Below are positions 5,053 to 8,033 of a stretch of DNA of 8,033 nt, piece after piece; position 1 is the stretch's first letter; each line of letters opens with the position of its first letter. The DNA lies in the NCBI GenBank assembly GCA_947305675.1, contig CAMZED010000065.1, forward strand, positions 1-8,033, written 5' to 3'. A program made the translations under genes and the position numbers. The notes beneath the pieces are model-generated. The model did no database searches. It saw only the letters and a list, made by a program, of their open reading frames with translations, and was not told where the DNA came from. Source of the stretch: an uncultured Clostridia bacterium. GTDB taxonomy: Bacteria; Bacillota; Clostridia; Oscillospirales; CAG-382.

Positions 5053-7275
5053 TTGGCAAGATCGGATAAAGAAAACAATAAAAGCAAAAAGATCGGTTCT
5101 GCCGCGCGCGTGGCGGTCACTCGCGGGAGGATCGCTTTGGGGCTTATGTTGATCGTTATGGCGGTGCTGGTGGGCAGGTTCGCCTATCTTCAGCTCGTCG
5201 ACCCGAACGATTACCGCGTCGCCGCGCTCGATCAATATACAAGCTCGGTGACGATCAGCGCAAAACGCGGGTCGATCTACGCGTCCGACGGGACGACCGA
5301 ACTCGCAGTCAGCGCCACCGTTTATAACTGCTTTATTTCGCCTTACGATATAGAATCCGAAGAACAACTTCAACTGATCGCGTCGGAACTTTCGGCGATC
5401 CTTTCCGTCGACCGTTCGGAGATAATCGAAAAGGGGAAAAAAACCAAAAGTAAATATCAGATCATAAAAAAATTTCTGTCCGAAACCGAGGAAACCGCTG
5501 TAAGACAGCTTATAAAAGAGCAAAAACTCGAAAAGGTAATCGCCCTGGAAGAGACAACGAAACGTTATTACCGCTTTGCGACCTTCGCTTCGCATCTGCT
5601 CGGGTTCACCGGGTCGGATAACCAGGGGCTCGCCGGGATAGAATTCACCTACGATTCGTACCTCAAAGGCGTCGACGGACGTGAGGTAAAAGCGGCGGAC
5701 GCTTACGGCAACAAACTCGAAACCGGCGTCGGATCTACTTATGTCGCGGCGCAGAACGGGCTGAACGTCGTTACCACGATCGATTGGCAGACCCAGAATA
5801 TCGTTGAAAAATACATAAAACAGGCGTATGCCGAGCATAAGCCCAACGGCAGGGTAAGCTGCATCGTCATGAACGTCGACAACGGCGAGATACTCGCCTG
5901 GGGGATCTATCCCAACTTCGACCTTAACAACTACAACACCCTTTCCGAGGAATATCAGCGCAAATACGATCTTTACGTCGATACTCCCGAAAAACGCGCC
6001 GAATACAAGACCAAACTGCTTTACGATATGTGGAACAACTCGATAGCGGCTCAGACTTACGAACCCGGTTCCACTTTTAAAATAATCACCACCGCAATGG
6101 CGCTCGAAGAGGGCGTTGTCACGCCGGAATCGCATTTCGTCTGCCGCGCGGCGATATCCGTCGGCGGTCTTACGATCCACTGTCACAGCCGCGCCGGTCA
6201 CGGCGACCAGGCGCTCGCTCAGGCGCTGGTCAATTCCTGCAACCCGGCTTTTGTGCAGATCGGCTCCGCCGTCGGCTATGAAAGGTTTCTTAAATATTTC
6301 GACGAGTTCGGATATACCAAACTCAGCGGCAGCGATATAGTCGGCGAGGCTTCCTCGATCTATCTTTCAAAACTCGGCCCGGTCGAACTGGCGGTATATT
6401 CATTCGGTCAGACTTTTAAGGTGACTATGGTCCAGCACATACGCGCCGTTTCGGCGGTCGCAAACGGCGGATATCTTGTCGTTCCCCACGTTGTAAAATC
6501 GCTTGTTGACGGCAACGGCAACGTTGTTAAAACTTTTGATTATCAAAAAGACCGCCAGGTCGTTTCGACCGAGGTCTGCAACTGGATACTCAACACGCTT
6601 ACCGATTCCACCAAAAACGCCAGCGTAAGCGGTTATCACATTGTTTCCAAAACCGGTACTTCCGAAAAACGCGATACCGCCCGCACCGACGACTATATAA
6701 GCTCCTGCCTTTCGTTAGCCCCCGCCGAGGACCCGAAGATAGCCATTCTGGTTACCGTCGACGAACCTACGGGCGGCCAGCACTTCGGCTCTGCCGTCGC
6801 GGCGCCGATCGTATCTCAGATCCTCACCGAGGTACTGCCTCACCTGGGCATAACTCCGGCAAAAGAGGAAGAAACGACTCTTATCGTACAGGATTACCGC
6901 GGCAGCCACGTAAGCGAGGCAAAAGCCGTTATCGAAGGGTTCGGCCTTAAATGCGTCGTAAAAGGCAGCGGCGCCGACGTGACCGATCAGATGCCGCGTC
7001 CCGACAGCGTTATCGCCACCGACGGCGTAGTAATACTTTATACCGGCGGTGAAACGATAACCGAGTCGGTGCGCGTACCGAACCTTATCGGCAATTCGCC
7101 GACCACCGCGATAAAGAGCCTTACAAACAGCGATCTCAACATCGTTATCAACGGCATTTTCAATAACGAATACCGCAACTGCTCGGTCGTCGCGCAGTCT
7201 GTGCCCGCCGGCTCCTACGTCGCGCCGGGTACGGTCGTCGAACTGACATTCCGTTACGAGGAAGCGATTGAATAA
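5053..7275 (+). CDS. ftsI: Class B penicillin-binding protein (FtsI/SpoVD/PBP2 type) with two PASTA domains
   Basis: A 740-residue D,D-transpeptidase that cross-links peptidoglycan stem peptides outside the membrane. In order: basic cytoplasmic N-terminus, a transmembrane helix (27-48), the PBP dimerisation domain with KRGSIYASDG (71-80) and HLLGFTG (181-187), the transpeptidase domain with STFK (S340 nucleophile, K343), SCN (395-397) and KTGT (533-536), then two PASTA domains (about 608-665 and 672-735). All active-site residues are intact. The start is a TTG at 5053 with AAGGAG (5039-5044) at 8 nt spacing; an ATG at 5019 is out of frame. The segment before STFK (LLYDMWNNSIAAQTYEPG) resembles clostridial SpoVD. 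Only one such gene lies here, whereas many spore formers have a division PBP and SpoVD side by side, so whether it serves septation, the spore cortex or both is unsettled. It has a separate leader and promoter-like sequence, and murF follows after 2 nt. Confidence 0.93.
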   Translation: MARSDKENNKSKKIGSAARVAVTRGRIALGLMLIVMAVLVGRFAYLQLVDPNDYRVAALDQYTSSVTISAKRGSIYASDGTTELAVSATVYNCFISPYDIESEEQLQLIASELSAILSVDRSEIIEKGKKTKSKYQIIKKFLSETEETAVRQLIKEQKLEKVIALEETTKRYYRFATFASHLLGFTGSDNQGLAGIEFTYDSYLKGVDGREVKAADAYGNKLETGVGSTYVAAQNGLNVVTTIDWQTQNIVEKYIKQAYAEHKPNGRVSCIVMNVDNGEILAWGIYPNFDLNNYNTLSEEYQRKYDLYVDTPEKRAEYKTKLLYDMWNNSIAAQTYEPGSTFKIITTAMALEEGVVTPESHFVCRAAISVGGLTIHCHSRAGHGDQALAQALVNSCNPAFVQIGSAVGYERFLKYFDEFGYTKLSGSDIVGEASSIYLSKLGPVELAVYSFGQTFKVTMVQHIRAVSAVANGGYLVVPHVVKSLVDGNGNVVKTFDYQKDRQVVSTEVCNWILNTLTDSTKNASVSGYHIVSKTGTSEKRDTARTDDYISSCLSLAPAEDPKIAILVTVDEPTGGQHFGSAVAAPIVSQILTEVLPHLGITPAKEEETTLIVQDYRGSHVSEAKAVIEGFGLKCVVKGSGADVTDQMPRPDSVIATDGVVILYTGGETITESVRVPNLIGNSPTTAIKSLTNSDLNIVINGIFNNEYRNCSVVAQSVPAGSYVAPGTVVELTFRYEEAIE

Positions 7276-7277
7276 AT

Positions 7278-8033
7278 ATGGTAAAAGATCTTGATTATAT
7301 AAGAGAACACACGTCCGGCAAACTGTTTCCAGGATCGGACGGGACGCGCGTCATCGACGGCATAGTCTCCGACAGCCGCGCCGCCGGCGAAGGAAAACTG
7401 TTTTTGGGTTTGCGCGGCGAAAAGATAAACGGCAACAGTTTTGCCGGTTCCGCGGTCGCCGCGGGCGGATGCGCGCTTGTCGATGACGAGGAATTTTTCG
7501 GCAAAAACTGCGTTCTTGTCGGCGACGTAAGAAAAGCGCTGCTCGATCTTGCGTCTTATTACCGCCGTAACGAGGTCGCAAACGTTAGGTTTGTGGGAGT
7601 TACCGGATCGGTGGGGAAGACCACCACAAAAGATATGATCGCCTGCGCGCTCGCCTCGGAAAAAAGGGTACATAAGACTTCCGGCAACGCCAACAGCCAG
7701 GTAGGGCTTCCGACTACGGTGATCGACACCTCGCCCGAGGACGATTTTGCCGTCGTCGAATTGGGAATGAGTTACCCCGGCGAGATGGAACGCATTGCCC
7801 GCGCGGCAATGCCGGATATTTCCGTCGTTACCAATATAGGGCATTCGCACATCGAAAATCTCGGCTCACGCGAGGCGATAAGGGACGAAAAGCTCAAGAT
7901 AGCCTCGGCGTCGCCGGAAGGATCGGTATTGTTGCTTAACGGCGATGAACCGCTTTTGAGGGATATCGACAAAAACGGCAAACGCGTGTTTTATCTTTCG
8001 ACAAACGATAACGGGTGCGATTGCTTTGCAACG
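7278..8033 (+). CDS. murF: UDP-N-acetylmuramoyl-tripeptide--D-alanyl-D-alanine ligase MurF, N-terminal part (cut by window edge)
   Basis: An open frame of 252 codons starts at ATG 7278, two bases after the transpeptidase stop, and runs off the right edge; complete MurF is about 450 residues. The enzyme uses ATP to add D-Ala-D-Ala to the UDP-MurNAc-tripeptide in the cytoplasm. Visible motifs: SDSR (31-34) in the substrate-binding N-domain, P-loop GVTGSVGKTTTK (107-118), TSGNANSQVGLP (134-145), the metal-binding ELGMS (161-165), TNIGHSH (185-191), RDEKLKI (202-208) whose K205 is probably the carbamylated lysine, and LNGDEP (220-225). NANSQVGLP and ELGMSYPGEM point to MurF rather than MurE. A ribosome site GAGGAAG (7258-7264) lies inside the end of the preceding gene, 13 nt upstream, so translation is probably coupled. 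No frameshift is seen in the visible part. Confidence 0.95.
   Translation, partial: MVKDLDYIREHTSGKLFPGSDGTRVIDGIVSDSRAAGEGKLFLGLRGEKINGNSFAGSAVAAGGCALVDDEEFFGKNCVLVGDVRKALLDLASYYRRNEVANVRFVGVTGSVGKTTTKDMIACALASEKRVHKTSGNANSQVGLPTTVIDTSPEDDFAVVELGMSYPGEMERIARAAMPDISVVTNIGHSHIENLGSREAIRDEKLKIASASPEGSVLLLNGDEPLLRDIDKNGKRVFYLSTNDNGCDCFAT

Noticed and set aside
4966..6201. A 411-codon open frame on the minus strand
   Set aside because: It lies across the 5' two thirds of the transpeptidase gene, whose motifs are all intact; it has no recognisable domain and arises from GC-rich codon bias.

Overview
The window looks like a chromosomal segment from a member of the Bacillota, most likely class Clostridia. 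The evidence is the dcw (division and cell wall) gene order mraZ-rsmH-ftsL-PBP, a clostridial SpoVD/PBP2-type transpeptidase with C-terminal PASTA domains, strong purine-rich Shine-Dalgarno sites, and a left-edge protein resembling clostridial peptidoglycan-binding proteins. Genes end in TAA, TAG and TGA at family-appropriate lengths, so the genetic code appears standard. Genus cannot be told from the sequence alone.

Left part (1-1603, minus strand): the 5' part of a large gene for a probable peptidoglycan-binding/SpoIID-like protein runs off the left edge. Just upstream of it is a CPBP (CAAX-type) intramembrane glutamic protease gene, with its own Rho-independent terminator between the two. 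A 77-bp divergent promoter region separates the protease from a plus-strand endonuclease/exonuclease/phosphatase family gene (1681-2412), which ends in a clear terminator.

Middle (2413-2943): 531 bp without a supported protein gene, but not empty. It holds the upstream terminator, a near-consensus leftward promoter (TTGACT, 17 bp, TATAAT) flanked by copies of TTTGCGCCC, a stem-loop, a second terminator with no gene in front of it, and the mraZ promoter and leader. The leader carries 10-bp-period TCCCA repeats, which read TGGGA on the other strand and match the known MraZ box.

Right part (2944-8033, plus strand): mraZ, rsmH and an ftsL-like gene are tightly packed and probably co-transcribed. 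A 155-bp gap with its own promoter-like sequence and a hairpin precedes the transpeptidase gene. This is followed after only 2 bp by murF, which runs off the right edge. MraZ regulates the cluster, RsmH methylates 16S rRNA, FtsL and the transpeptidase act at the septum, and MurF completes the peptidoglycan precursor. murE, often found between the transpeptidase gene and murF in Bacillota, is absent here. I see no mobile element, CRISPR array, tRNA or rRNA. The core is an ordinary dcw cluster; the most interesting signals are regulatory.
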